Of a stretch of DNA of 64,000 bases, positions 46,070-53,593 are shown in pieces. A model generated the notes under the pieces. That model worked only from the letters and a program-made list of their open reading frames with translations. It had not been told where the DNA came from and did not search any database. Source of the stretch: JADZAI01 sp046348585 (lineage in GTDB: Bacteria > Pseudomonadota > Alphaproteobacteria > Micropepsales > Micropepsaceae); contig JAXMDZ010000001.1 in the NCBI GenBank assembly GCA_046348585.1, positions 468,444 to 532,443 of the forward strand, written 5' to 3'. Position 1 is the first letter of the stretch, and each line of letters begins with the position of its first letter. A program made the position numbers and the translations under genes.

Positions 46070-46657
46070 TCAGAACAGATGCAGGCTTGAGCCGATGAGC
46101 GCGACCGGCCAGCGGCCGCGCTCGAACAACCGGTATTTCAGCGCGAAGGGATGATCGTCCTCGGCGCGCCCGGCGAGCAGCAACAGGGCCGCGTTGTGGC
46201 AGGCCTGCACGCCCGCCCCGGCGGCGGCGTTGACGAGGCCGAAATCGTCGAGCCCCCACACCCGCGTCGCATTGAGCGCCGCCTCGCCGATCGCCGGCCC
46301 GAGTTCGGCCGCGACATGGGTGAGGACGATCGTCACCGCATCTTCGCCGTGAATCTCGATGGCGTCCGTGGTGAGCGCGGCGCGCAGCTGTTCTTCCGCC
46401 TCGAAGGCGGGATCGTCGATGCCGGTGCTTTCGGCCGCCTCGGCGGCCTCGCGCCAGTCGCGCAGGGCGATCGGTGTGGCGTGCGGAAAGCCGAGCGCGC
46501 CGAGCCAGGCCCGTGCGTCGCGCCGCACCGGGGCGGCCAGCGGCTGGCCGACGGTCGAAAACCAGAACGGTCCGGCGGCGGCGGCGATGAAGCGCGGGAT
46601 CAGCACCAGCGCCGTGTCGTCAGCGCCCTCGTCCGGCCAGTCCGCGTCGTCGCTCAC
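46070..46657 (-). CDS. uncharacterised acidic protein with an attenuator-like leader
   Basis: A 195-residue acidic protein with no recognised domain. The start is taken as GTG at 46657 because GGAGG lies seven bases upstream; the frame stays open to a TTG at 46780 but that would place a terminator hairpin inside the coding sequence. The C-terminal block (WGLDDFGLVNAAAGAGVQACHNAALLLLAG) is the most conserved-looking part. Its leader contains a strong predicted promoter and a hairpin plus U-run immediately before the ribosome site (see 46672-46705). Confidence 0.65.
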   Translation of the reverse strand: MSDDADWPDEGADDTALVLIPRFIAAAAGPFWFSTVGQPLAAPVRRDARAWLGALGFPHATPIALRDWREAAEAAESTGIDDPAFEAEEQLRAALTTDAIEIHGEDAVTIVLTHVAAELGPAIGEAALNATRVWGLDDFGLVNAAAGAGVQACHNAALLLLAGRAEDDHPFALKYRLFERGRWPVALIGSSLHLF

Positions 46658-46671
46658 AGGAAGGCCTCCGG

Positions 46672-46705
46672 AAAAAAAGGGCGTCCGTCCTGGGGGGACG
46701 GACGC
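46672..46705 (-). terminator. terminator hairpin just before the ribosome site of the 46657 gene (attenuator candidate)
   Basis: On the minus strand a perfect 10-bp stem (GCGTCCGTCC / GGACGGACGC, loop CCCCA) is followed by CCTTTTTTT. The U-run ends a few bases before GGAGG of the downstream gene. It may end the aminotransferase transcript, but since a promoter lies between the two genes it also sits in the leader of the 46657 gene. Confidence 0.8.
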
Positions 46706-46809
46706 CTCGCGCAAGACGCGCAAACGCCGGGAGGGGATAGTCCGGCGGACGAAGAAGGAAAACCCGCTAGCGGGGGGCAATGCAGGTCAACCGCCCTTCT
46801 TCGCACGTT

Positions 46810-46838
46810 AATATATGCACCAATGCCACAGTTTGCAA
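46810..46838 (-). promoter_or_regulatory. sigma-70-type promoter for the 46657 gene
   Basis: On the minus strand: TTGCAA (46838-46833), a 17-bp spacer and TATATT (46815-46810). The predicted start is near 46803, giving a leader of about 146 nt that includes the hairpin at 46681-46705. A 9-bp inverted repeat GCACGTTAA/TTAACGTGC (46803-46811 and 46848-46856) flanks it. Confidence 0.55.
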
Positions 46839-46946
46839 CATTCGTCGTTAACGTGCTTCGGTGGCTCATAAATCGGCGTGACAGTAGCAAATTTGATACA
46901 ATGTTGTCACGATCCTTGCTTGGCCCCCGCCGGAGAGGCGAGCCGG

Positions 46947-48338
46947 TCAGGCCCGCCCCAGATCGGCCGCCGTCAGGTCGAAGCAGCGCTTCGCCAGCGC
47001 GACCATCTCGTCGATCTCCGCATGGGTGATGGTGAGCGGCGGCGAGCAGACCATGGTGTCGCGGATCGCCCGCATGACGAGGCCCTCGCGGAAGCAGTGA
47101 TTGCGGCAGATCGTGCCGACATCGCCGACTTCCGGGAAGAAGCGCCGCTCGGCCTTGTCGTCGACCAGCTCGATCGCCGCCAGCAGGCCGACGCCGCGCA
47201 CTTCGCCGACCAGCGGATGATCCTTGAAGACGGTGCGCAGCGCGTTCTGAAGATAGGGACCGGTGTCCGAGCCGACGCGGGCCGGGATCGCGTCGCGTTC
47301 CATGATCTCCAGATTCTTCAGCGCGACCGCGCTCGCCACCGGATGACCGGAATAGGTGTAGCCGTGCACCAGCTCCTCGTTGGCGTTGGCGATCGCATCG
47401 CCCATGCGCGGCCCCAGCGCGATCGCCGAGATCGGCTGGTAGCCGGAGGACAGGCCCTTCGCCATCGTCATGACGTCGGGCGAAATGCCGTAGGTGTGGC
47501 TGCCGAACCAGTTGCCGGTGCGACCGAAGCCGGTGATCACCTCGTCGACATGCAGCAGCACGTCGTATTTGGCGCAGACCTTCTGGATCGCCGGCCAATA
47601 GGTCGAGGGCGGGAAGATGAGGCCGCCCGCGCCGTGAACGGGTTCGGCCGAGAACGAGGCGACGTTCTCCGGCCCCAGCGCCAGGATCTTCTCTTCCAGC
47701 TTCGCGGCGATCAGCTCGCCGAAATCCTCCGGCGAGATGTCGCCATAGCCCGCCGCCTTCGCCCCGTACCAATAGCAGGTCGGCACCTTCTCGAAGCCGG
47801 CGAGCGGCAGATCCCATTGCGGATGCATGGGGGTGAGGCCCGACAGCGAGGCCGCCGCCATGGTCACGCCGTGATAGGCCATCTCGCGGCTGAGATGGAT
47901 CTTCTTCTTCGGCTTGCCCTTGAGGTTCCAGTAATAGCGGATGAGCTTCAGCGCCGTGTCGTTCGCCTCCGAGCCGGAATTGGCGAAGAGCACGCGCTCC
48001 AGCCCTTCGGGCAGAAGCTGGGCCAGCTTGGTGGCGAGCTCGATCGTCCACGGATTCGAGGTCTTGAAGAAGTGGTTGTAGTAGGGGAGCTCGCGCAGCG
48101 CCTTGGCCCCGGCTTCGGCCAGTTCCTCGTTGCCGTAGCCGAGCTGCACGCACCACAGCCCGGCCATGCCGTCGAGCAGCCGCGCCCCCTCGGAGTCGTA
48201 GACGTAGATGCCCTTGGCGTGGGTGATGACCCGCACGCCCTCGCGGTTGAGCGCGGCGGTGTCGCTGAACGGATGGATGTGGTGGGCGGCGTCGAGCGCC
48301 TGCCAGTGGCGGGTCTGATTGTGTACGGTCGGCGTCAT
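46947..48338 (-). CDS. class III PLP aminotransferase (omega-amino acid:pyruvate type)
   Basis: A 463-residue PLP-dependent transaminase of class III. The cofactor lysine is Lys294 (TMAKGLSSGYQP), the pyridine-N Asp is 265 (LLHVDEVITGFGRTG), and the phosphate loop is FANSGSEANDTA. The motif set fits the omega-amino acid or polyamine:pyruvate group (beta-alanine, putrescine, taurine); the exact amine donor is not decidable. Full length and intact. Confidence 0.92.
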   Translation of the reverse strand: MTPTVHNQTRHWQALDAAHHIHPFSDTAALNREGVRVITHAKGIYVYDSEGARLLDGMAGLWCVQLGYGNEELAEAGAKALRELPYYNHFFKTSNPWTIELATKLAQLLPEGLERVLFANSGSEANDTALKLIRYYWNLKGKPKKKIHLSREMAYHGVTMAAASLSGLTPMHPQWDLPLAGFEKVPTCYWYGAKAAGYGDISPEDFGELIAAKLEEKILALGPENVASFSAEPVHGAGGLIFPPSTYWPAIQKVCAKYDVLLHVDEVITGFGRTGNWFGSHTYGISPDVMTMAKGLSSGYQPISAIALGPRMGDAIANANEELVHGYTYSGHPVASAVALKNLEIMERDAIPARVGSDTGPYLQNALRTVFKDHPLVGEVRGVGLLAAIELVDDKAERRFFPEVGDVGTICRNHCFREGLVMRAIRDTMVCSPPLTITHAEIDEMVALAKRCFDLTAADLGRA

Positions 48339-48504
48339 GGCCTGGACCTCCGGATTTCTGGTCGATCTCGAAACGGACTGGAGCGCGCCAGGGCGCGCAC
48401 GGCGCCTCAGCGCGGCGGGTTGAACCCGATCCGCGCGCAGAGCTGCAGCAAGGTCTGCTTGACCGTCATGGGCGAAGCCTAGCAGTGCATGTCCCGCGCC
48501 ACAA

Positions 48505-49254
48505 TCAACCCACCGCGAAGCGCACCGCCGCGGCGACGAGGACGCCGTCGCGCATGGTGAGATTGTGGCCGAGCCCTTCGGCCTCCAGCAGCCGCGCGCC
48601 GGGCCAGGCCGCGGCCAGCGCCCTTGCGCCCTCGATCGGCGTCATCTCGTCGTCGGACGAGTGGACGATAAGCAGCGGCTCTTTCCGGCCGGCCGCCTTC
48701 GCGCCCAGATCCATCGCATCCATGGTCGATCCGGCGGCGCGCAGACGGGCGAGCACCTCCTCGATCTCGTCGGGGGCGAGGCCGAACTTGCCGGCATGCC
48801 GCCTGAACTGGTCGATCTGGCGCAGCGGCGGCGCGAAGAAGACAAGCGCCGCGGTCTTGAGACCGCCCTCCAGGGCGACCACGGTCGACGGGCAGCCGAA
48901 GGAATGGGCGATGACGCATTCGAACGGACCCTCGCGGGCCGCGACCGCCAGGATCGCCGCCGCCGCGTCCTCGGCCGAAAGCGTCTCGCCCTCCGAGAAT
49001 CCGTGCGCCGGCAGGTCGAGCGCCACCACCCGCGCCCCGGCCCGCGACAGCGCCGCCGCGATGTCCTGCATGTCGCGCGGGCTGCCGTCCCAGCCATGGA
49101 CCAGCAGCACGGCGGGCCCGGCCCCTTCGGCGGTGTAGGCGACGCGGCCGCCGGGCGTATCCGCATAGTCGCCGTCGAAATGCCGGTGCGGGCGCGGCAC
49201 CCGTCGCGGGCGGCCCATCTGGGCCATCACGGCGGCGATCTTCTCCTCGTCCAT
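48505..49254 (-). CDS. alpha/beta hydrolase
   Basis: A 249-residue alpha/beta hydrolase. The oxyanion region is LLVHGWDGSPRD, and the nucleophile is probably Ser118 in IAHSFGC, where the usual first Gly of GxSxG is Ala. The acid Asp lies in IVHSSDDEMTPIEGA and the His in EGLGHNLTMRD. The substrate is unknown. The start at 49254 follows GGGGAGGGAAG; an upstream ATG at 49293 is less likely. Divergent from the GNAT gene at 49381. Confidence 0.85.
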   Translation of the reverse strand: MDEEKIAAVMAQMGRPRRVPRPHRHFDGDYADTPGGRVAYTAEGAGPAVLLVHGWDGSPRDMQDIAAALSRAGARVVALDLPAHGFSEGETLSAEDAAAAILAVAAREGPFECVIAHSFGCPSTVVALEGGLKTAALVFFAPPLRQIDQFRRHAGKFGLAPDEIEEVLARLRAAGSTMDAMDLGAKAAGRKEPLLIVHSSDDEMTPIEGARALAAAWPGARLLEAEGLGHNLTMRDGVLVAAAVRFAVG

Positions 49255-49380
49255 GGCGGCTTCCCTCCCCCGGTCCCCGTGGCGCTTAAGCATGGCCCGA
49301 TTTGGGGGCTGCCGGCCGTCTTGCCGAATTGACGCTCAAGGTCGAGGATAGGCGTCACCTGCAGCCTTTGTCGAACCGCC

Positions 49381-50010
49381 ATGAGCGCCCCTCCCAAGAC
49401 CGTCCTCACCGCCAGTCCCGAGGAGGAAGCGGCGATCCGCGAAGCGGTGCGCACGGCAGACCCGGAAGGGCTCGGCCCCAATCGCGTGATCGCCGGGCCG
49501 GAGCATGTCGAGGCGCTTCTGGAATTGCTGCGCGACCCGGAAGTGTCGGAGGCGATCTACGACCTGCCGCGGCCGCTGACGGCGGAGAATGTCGGCGCCT
49601 GGATCGCCGACTTCGCCGCCAAGCGGGCGCGCGGCGAGGGCCTGCTGATGGTGACGCCCGATTTCGGCAAGGGCATCCTCTCCTACTCGCAGATCACCGT
49701 CTGGCCGGAGCGCGCCTCGGCCGAGATCGCGGGGGCCATGCGCGCCGACATTCAGGGCGCGGGCGGCGGCGGCGAAGGCGCGGTGCGCAGCTTCTCGTGG
49801 ATGTTCGACGCGCTGAAGGTGCGTCTCATCGGCCTGACCGCCGCGCCCGACAATGTGCGCTCGATCAAGCTGATCGACCGCGCCGGCTTCGTGCGCATGG
49901 GCGAGCGCGAGAGCGTCCGTCCCGACGGCACGATCCGCCGCTCGCTCTATTGGGAGATGACCCGCGACGGCTGGGCGCAGCTTCAGGCGGGCATGGCCGA
50001 CAGGACTTAG
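49381..50010 (+). CDS. GNAT-family N-acetyltransferase
   Basis: A 209-residue GNAT-fold acyltransferase. The C-terminal part (VRLIGLTAAPDNVRSIKLIDRAGF) carries the typical N-x-x-S-x-x-L-x-x-x-x-GF ending of GNAT folds, and the N-terminal half has the ISDL-like DPEVSEAIYDLP region. The substrate is unknown. It converges on the ligase/GNAT/ACP operon, sharing the last 4 bp with the ACP gene. The ribosome site is weak. Confidence 0.75.
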   Translation: MSAPPKTVLTASPEEEAAIREAVRTADPEGLGPNRVIAGPEHVEALLELLRDPEVSEAIYDLPRPLTAENVGAWIADFAAKRARGEGLLMVTPDFGKGILSYSQITVWPERASAEIAGAMRADIQGAGGGGEGAVRSFSWMFDALKVRLIGLTAAPDNVRSIKLIDRAGFVRMGERESVRPDGTIRRSLYWEMTRDGWAQLQAGMADRT

Positions 50011-50228
50011 GGCCCGAGCGCCCGGGCGATATCGGCGAGCGACTCGATCGCGGCGGCCTGCTCGGCGTCGAGCGGCGCGCCGCGCTTCTCCTCGATGGCG
50101 AGCAGCAGACGCATATGGCCGAGGCTGTCCCACGCCTCGACGCCGCCCAGCCGCACATCGTCGGCGAGCGTTCCGGGCGCGACCTGCAGCGCCCCGGCGA
50201 GCAGGACCTTCGCGTCGGCGAGACTCAT
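50007..50228 (-). CDS. acyl carrier protein
   Basis: A 73-residue acyl carrier protein. The phosphopantetheine attachment site is Ser35 in AWDSLGHMRLL. Length and four-helix pattern match stand-alone ACPs. It is third in an operon after the ligase and GNAT genes, linked by an ATGA overlap (50225-50228), which points to a dedicated carrier rather than the fatty-acid AcpP. The frame opens upstream to 50258, but the ATG at 50228 fits the overlap and the domain start. Confidence 0.9.
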   Translation of the reverse strand: MSLADAKVLLAGALQVAPGTLADDVRLGGVEAWDSLGHMRLLLAIEEKRGAPLDAEQAAAIESLADIARALGP

Positions 50229-50824
50229 GGGGCGGCCTTCTTGCGCATGGCGATCCATTCGTCCTTCAACAGCCCGAACTGATACTGGTCGAGGCGCGGG
50301 CCGTTATACATCGGCCGGCACTGGCCCTTGAGGATGCCCTCCAGCCGCCAGCCCTGCGCCTTGTAATTGAAGACCGCCGGGAAATTGCGGGCGAGCGGCG
50401 CGCCGGTCGCCTTCTCGACGCCGCCGCGAAACAGATGATCGAGCAGCGCCGCGCGCGTCTCCAGCACCACCTTGCGGCCCCAATAGGATTTGTCGCCGAC
50501 GATGACGTTGAAGGCGGCGGTGCGATGGGTTGGGCTGACGTCGATCTGGTAGAAGCCGACATGGAGGCCGTTGGCGCGGTCGAAGATGCCGATCAGCAGC
50601 CGGGTCTCCTGATCGAAGCGCGCGATATAAGCGGCGAGTTCGGCGCGCGACATGGTGCGCGGCGGCGTGTTGACCGGCCCCATGACCTCCGGATCGGCGA
50701 CCCAGCCGCACCAGCGCTCCGACGCGTCGGCGGGAACGAGCGTGCGCAGCAGCCAGCGTTCGGTTTCGATGCGGATGGGACGCGGGCGGCGCTGCCCCGG
50801 CGCGTGCGGCGGACGGGGCATCAT
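50225..50824 (-). CDS. GNAT-family acyltransferase (operon with ligase and ACP)
   Basis: A 199-residue RimJ/RimL-like GNAT. Family landmarks are IRIETERWLLRTLVPADA at the start, HVGFYQIDVSPTHRTAAFNVIVG and the GWRLEGILKGQCRPMYNGP C-terminus. It begins at ATG 50824 overlapping the ligase stop and ends overlapping the ACP start. With the ligase and ACP it probably transfers an acyl group from the carrier to an amine acceptor; that acceptor is not known. Confidence 0.85.
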   Translation of the reverse strand: MMPRPPHAPGQRRPRPIRIETERWLLRTLVPADASERWCGWVADPEVMGPVNTPPRTMSRAELAAYIARFDQETRLLIGIFDRANGLHVGFYQIDVSPTHRTAAFNVIVGDKSYWGRKVVLETRAALLDHLFRGGVEKATGAPLARNFPAVFNYKAQGWRLEGILKGQCRPMYNGPRLDQYQFGLLKDEWIAMRKKAAP

Positions 50825-52260
50825 GGCGCAGCCTCGCCCAGCAGCGTGCGGCGGACCGCCTCGCGGCTCACCTTGCCGCGCGCCGTGCGCGGAATCTCGT
50901 CCACCGCGAACCAGCGTTCGGGCGTCGCCTCGCGGCGCAGCCGCTCGCGGCAGAAGACGCGCACGGCGTCGAGATCGCCCGCCGCGCCCGGCTTGAAGCG
51001 CACGGCCGCGCCGACGATCTCGCCGCTCACCGCATCGGGAATGGCGAAGGCGCAGGCCTCGGCCACGTCGGCGTGCTGTTCGATCAGCATGTCGAGTTCG
51101 GCCGGCTGCACCTTGAAGCCGGCGCGGTTGATCTCGTCCTTCAGGCGTCCCTGCACGGTGACGCCGCGCGCATCGACGACGCCCTGATCGCCCGTGCGGT
51201 ACCAGCCGGCCTCCAGCACCGCCGCCGTCAGGTCGGGGCGGTCGAGATAGCCCTGCATCAGGGCGGGCGTCTGCACGACGATCTCGCCCTCGCCCGTGTC
51301 GAGGACGCGCCCGTCGTCGAGACGGACCGCGACGCTTCCGCCCCAGGGCCGCCCGACATAGCCGTCGGCGATGCCGTCCGCCCGCGAGGACGCGCCGCCG
51401 ATCCAGTTGGCGGTTTCGGTGATGCCGAGGCAGTTGACCGTCTCCGCCCGGCTCCAGGCCGCGATGTCGCCCCAGAGCGCGGCCGACAAGGGCGCGGAGC
51501 CGACATGGACGCGGGCGAGCGTCGCACCCGAGGGCGGGCTGGAGAGCTTCAGCGCCATGCGCCAGAGGGTCGGCACCGAACTCATGAAGGTGATGCGCTC
51601 GGCGTCGATCAGCCGCCCCAGATCCTTGGCGAGGCCGAGACCGCGCGGCGCGAGCACGATGTCGCCGCCCGCGAGCAGGGGCGTCAGCGCATTGCCGATG
51701 AGGCCGTGCCCGAAATGGGTGGGCAGCGTCACCAGCGACCGGCCCCGAAGCGGCGCGCCGATCGCCGCATGGTTGAGCGCGATGCGGGCGAAGAGCGCAC
51801 GGAACGTCAGGACCACGCCCTTGGGCGCGCCGGTCGTGCCGGAGGTGAAGAGCACCAGCGCCGCATCGTCGAGATGCGAAGCCGGATCGGCGGGCGTGTC
51901 GCCCCCCGGGGCTGCGCCGGCGAGCGACAGCGTTTCGACGCCCCAGCCTTCGGCCTCCGCCGGGCTGGAGACGAGCGCCAGGGCGGGCCGCGCAAAAGCG
52001 GCGACGGTGGCGCGCTCGCCCGGCGTCAGGCTGGAATCGATGCAGGCGGCGGTCGCGCCGCACGACCAGACGGCGAACAGATCGGCGAAGAAATCGGCGG
52101 TGCCGCCATGGCCGATGACGACCGTGACGCCGCGCCGCACGCCTTTCGTTTTCAGAACGGCGGCCCGTCCGGCGGCCGCTTCGGCGAGCGCCGGTCCGCC
52201 GATGGCGCGTCCGGCGGTGAGGTCGTGAATGACGCCGCAACGGGCGAGAGCGATCCGCAT
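50821..52260 (-). CDS. AMP-dependent acyl-adenylate ligase (ANL family)
   Basis: A 479-residue ANL enzyme with the P-loop LFTSGTTGAPKG (about 137-148), the YRTGDQG hinge region, GRLKDEINRAGFKVQP and the C-terminal catalytic Lys463 in PRTARGKVSRE. It activates a carboxylic acid and could load it on the ACP encoded two genes downstream. The ligase-GNAT-ACP genes overlap by ATGA at each junction. The GRLKDEI segment (rather than GRKKDxI) and the compact length set it apart from housekeeping acyl-CoA synthetases. The substrate is unknown. Confidence 0.88.
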   Translation of the reverse strand: MRIALARCGVIHDLTAGRAIGGPALAEAAAGRAAVLKTKGVRRGVTVVIGHGGTADFFADLFAVWSCGATAACIDSSLTPGERATVAAFARPALALVSSPAEAEGWGVETLSLAGAAPGGDTPADPASHLDDAALVLFTSGTTGAPKGVVLTFRALFARIALNHAAIGAPLRGRSLVTLPTHFGHGLIGNALTPLLAGGDIVLAPRGLGLAKDLGRLIDAERITFMSSVPTLWRMALKLSSPPSGATLARVHVGSAPLSAALWGDIAAWSRAETVNCLGITETANWIGGASSRADGIADGYVGRPWGGSVAVRLDDGRVLDTGEGEIVVQTPALMQGYLDRPDLTAAVLEAGWYRTGDQGVVDARGVTVQGRLKDEINRAGFKVQPAELDMLIEQHADVAEACAFAIPDAVSGEIVGAAVRFKPGAAGDLDAVRVFCRERLRREATPERWFAVDEIPRTARGKVSREAVRRTLLGEAAP

Positions 52261-52303
52261 GGCTTGCTTCTGGGCGATGGCCGCACGCCGCGCAAGAGGG
52301 GCG

Positions 52304-52341
52304 CAAAAACGAGAGCGGCGCGGGATCGCTCCCGCGCCGCT
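52304..52341 (-). terminator. terminator after the outer-membrane protein gene
   Basis: A perfect 12-bp stem (52314-52325 with 52330-52341), loop of four, followed on the minus strand by CTCGTTTTT. It separates the barrel gene from the ligase operon, so the latter must have its own promoter in 52261-52303 or rely on read-through. Confidence 0.82.
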
Positions 52342-52360
52342 TCAAGCCGTCAGGTTCCGC

Positions 52361-53182
52361 TTACAGGAACGGGAACGGCAGACCGGCCGTCGAGGACGGC
52401 TCCAGCGTCGTCGTGCGGTGCTGCTGGACGAGCGTGCCTTCGGTGCCGAAATAGACCTTGAGACGCGCCGAAACCGCCAGCGTGTCGAAGTCGGCGACCG
52501 TGAAGTCGGTGGTCCGGTACTCCAGGCCGCCGATCAGCGAGAGGTTCGAGTCGAGCAGATACTCGACGTCGCCGCCGACGCTCCAGGTCTCCGGCGTGAA
52601 CGGCGCGGAGTCGATGTCGGTCGTCGACCCGCCGAGGCGCAGCGACAGAGCCGTCTTGGGCGCCGCGTAATAGGTCAGGAAGGCGTTGCCGTTCCAGGTG
52701 CGAAGGTCGGTACCCTTGCCCGAGAAGGCGTTGTAGCTGATCGCCGCGCCGTAGGTGATCGTATCGGAGGCGAAGACCTCGCCGCGCAGGCCGACCAGAA
52801 CGCCGTCGAGAACCGCCGGGCCGACGTCCACCGAGGTGTAGGCGAGTTCGAAGCCCGCCAGGCCCTGCGACTGGTCGCGCCAGTAGGCCTCACCGCCGGC
52901 CCGCCAGCTGTCGAGGCTGACTTCGTACGACCCCATCGAGTCGATCGACAGACGGTCGGAGCGGAAGGCGAAGTCGCCCTGGATCGTCCAGTTCGAGCCG
53001 ACGTCGTAACCGGCCGAGCCGCTCAGGTTGAACTGGTTCCAGTTGACCGACTTGCCCGAGAACACGTTGCTGTCGACGTCGATATAGGAATAGCCGGCCG
53101 AGACGTTGCCGACCGGGGCCGCGACCGCCGCGCCGGTGAGGGCGGCGAGGCAGACGCCCGCCGCGAGAAGTGCCTTGTTCAT
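52361..53182 (-). CDS. predicted outer-membrane beta-barrel protein
   Basis: A 273-residue exported protein with a signal peptide (MNKALLAAGVCLAALTGAAVAA). The body is a run of amphipathic strands rich in Gly, aromatic residues and turns (for example SVNWNQFNLSGSAGYDVGSN, AISYNAFSGKGTDL), as in small porins. It does not end in the usual terminal Phe but in LPFPFL after an extra tail of about 20 residues. I do not recognise a specific porin family. It has its own terminator; upstream lies a 411-bp gap with inverted repeats. Confidence 0.75.
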   Translation of the reverse strand: MNKALLAAGVCLAALTGAAVAAPVGNVSAGYSYIDVDSNVFSGKSVNWNQFNLSGSAGYDVGSNWTIQGDFAFRSDRLSIDSMGSYEVSLDSWRAGGEAYWRDQSQGLAGFELAYTSVDVGPAVLDGVLVGLRGEVFASDTITYGAAISYNAFSGKGTDLRTWNGNAFLTYYAAPKTALSLRLGGSTTDIDSAPFTPETWSVGGDVEYLLDSNLSLIGGLEYRTTDFTVADFDTLAVSARLKVYFGTEGTLVQQHRTTTLEPSSTAGLPFPFL

Positions 53183-53593
53183 TTCAATCTCCCGTTGTGA
53201 ACTCGTCTCGCTGGATTGTGGCAGTGCGCCGTAGCGGCGAACGAGTCAGCCACCCCGCGAGGGACAGCGGTCCCTTAATTGGCTTCGATAGTGGCAACAA
53301 GTTGGCCGCAGTCACAATCGCTGCTGTCCCACGCATCGGGACGGACAAGTGTTGCTGCAATGCCGCATAATCCGCCGGTCTTGGAGGGCGAAAGTCCGCT
53401 CCTGCAACGCAGGGTAGCGTAAGGTGCGGAAAAATCAGGAAAAAGTGACGCGACGGCCTCAAAAGACCGTCGCATTCAGGTTCGAGTAACCATCCCGGGC
53501 CGAGGGTTTTGGCGGGGAGGAGCGGAGCGTGACGCCGGGGCGCGAAAAGCGTTGCGGCAGCGGCATCCGGCCCCCCGGTCCGGGAGGTCCACC
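53183..53593. other. 411-bp non-coding gap upstream of the barrel gene and the PAS gene
   Basis: A long gap by the standards of this window. It should hold the promoters of the leftward barrel gene and the rightward PAS gene. Two inverted repeats with GGGAC/GTCCC arms occur (53260-53275 and 53326-53342). AT-rich bits (CTTAATT, GAAAAATCAGGAAAAAG) are present, but I see no confident -35/-10 pair and no small gene. Confidence 0.5.
53260..53275. promoter_or_regulatory. inverted repeat near the barrel gene promoter
   Basis: AGGGAC-AGCG-GTCCCT, a perfect 6-4-6 repeat, about 78 bp upstream of the barrel gene. A looser repeat with the same core arms (GTCCC-N7-GGGAC) lies at 53326-53342. Possible paired operator. 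Confidence 0.3.

Noticed and set aside
48407..48469. A 20-codon minus-strand frame (MTVKQTLLQLC...) before the aminotransferase gene, possibly a leader peptide
   Set aside because: No ribosome site or hairpin accompanies it, and a frame this short arises easily by chance in GC-rich DNA.
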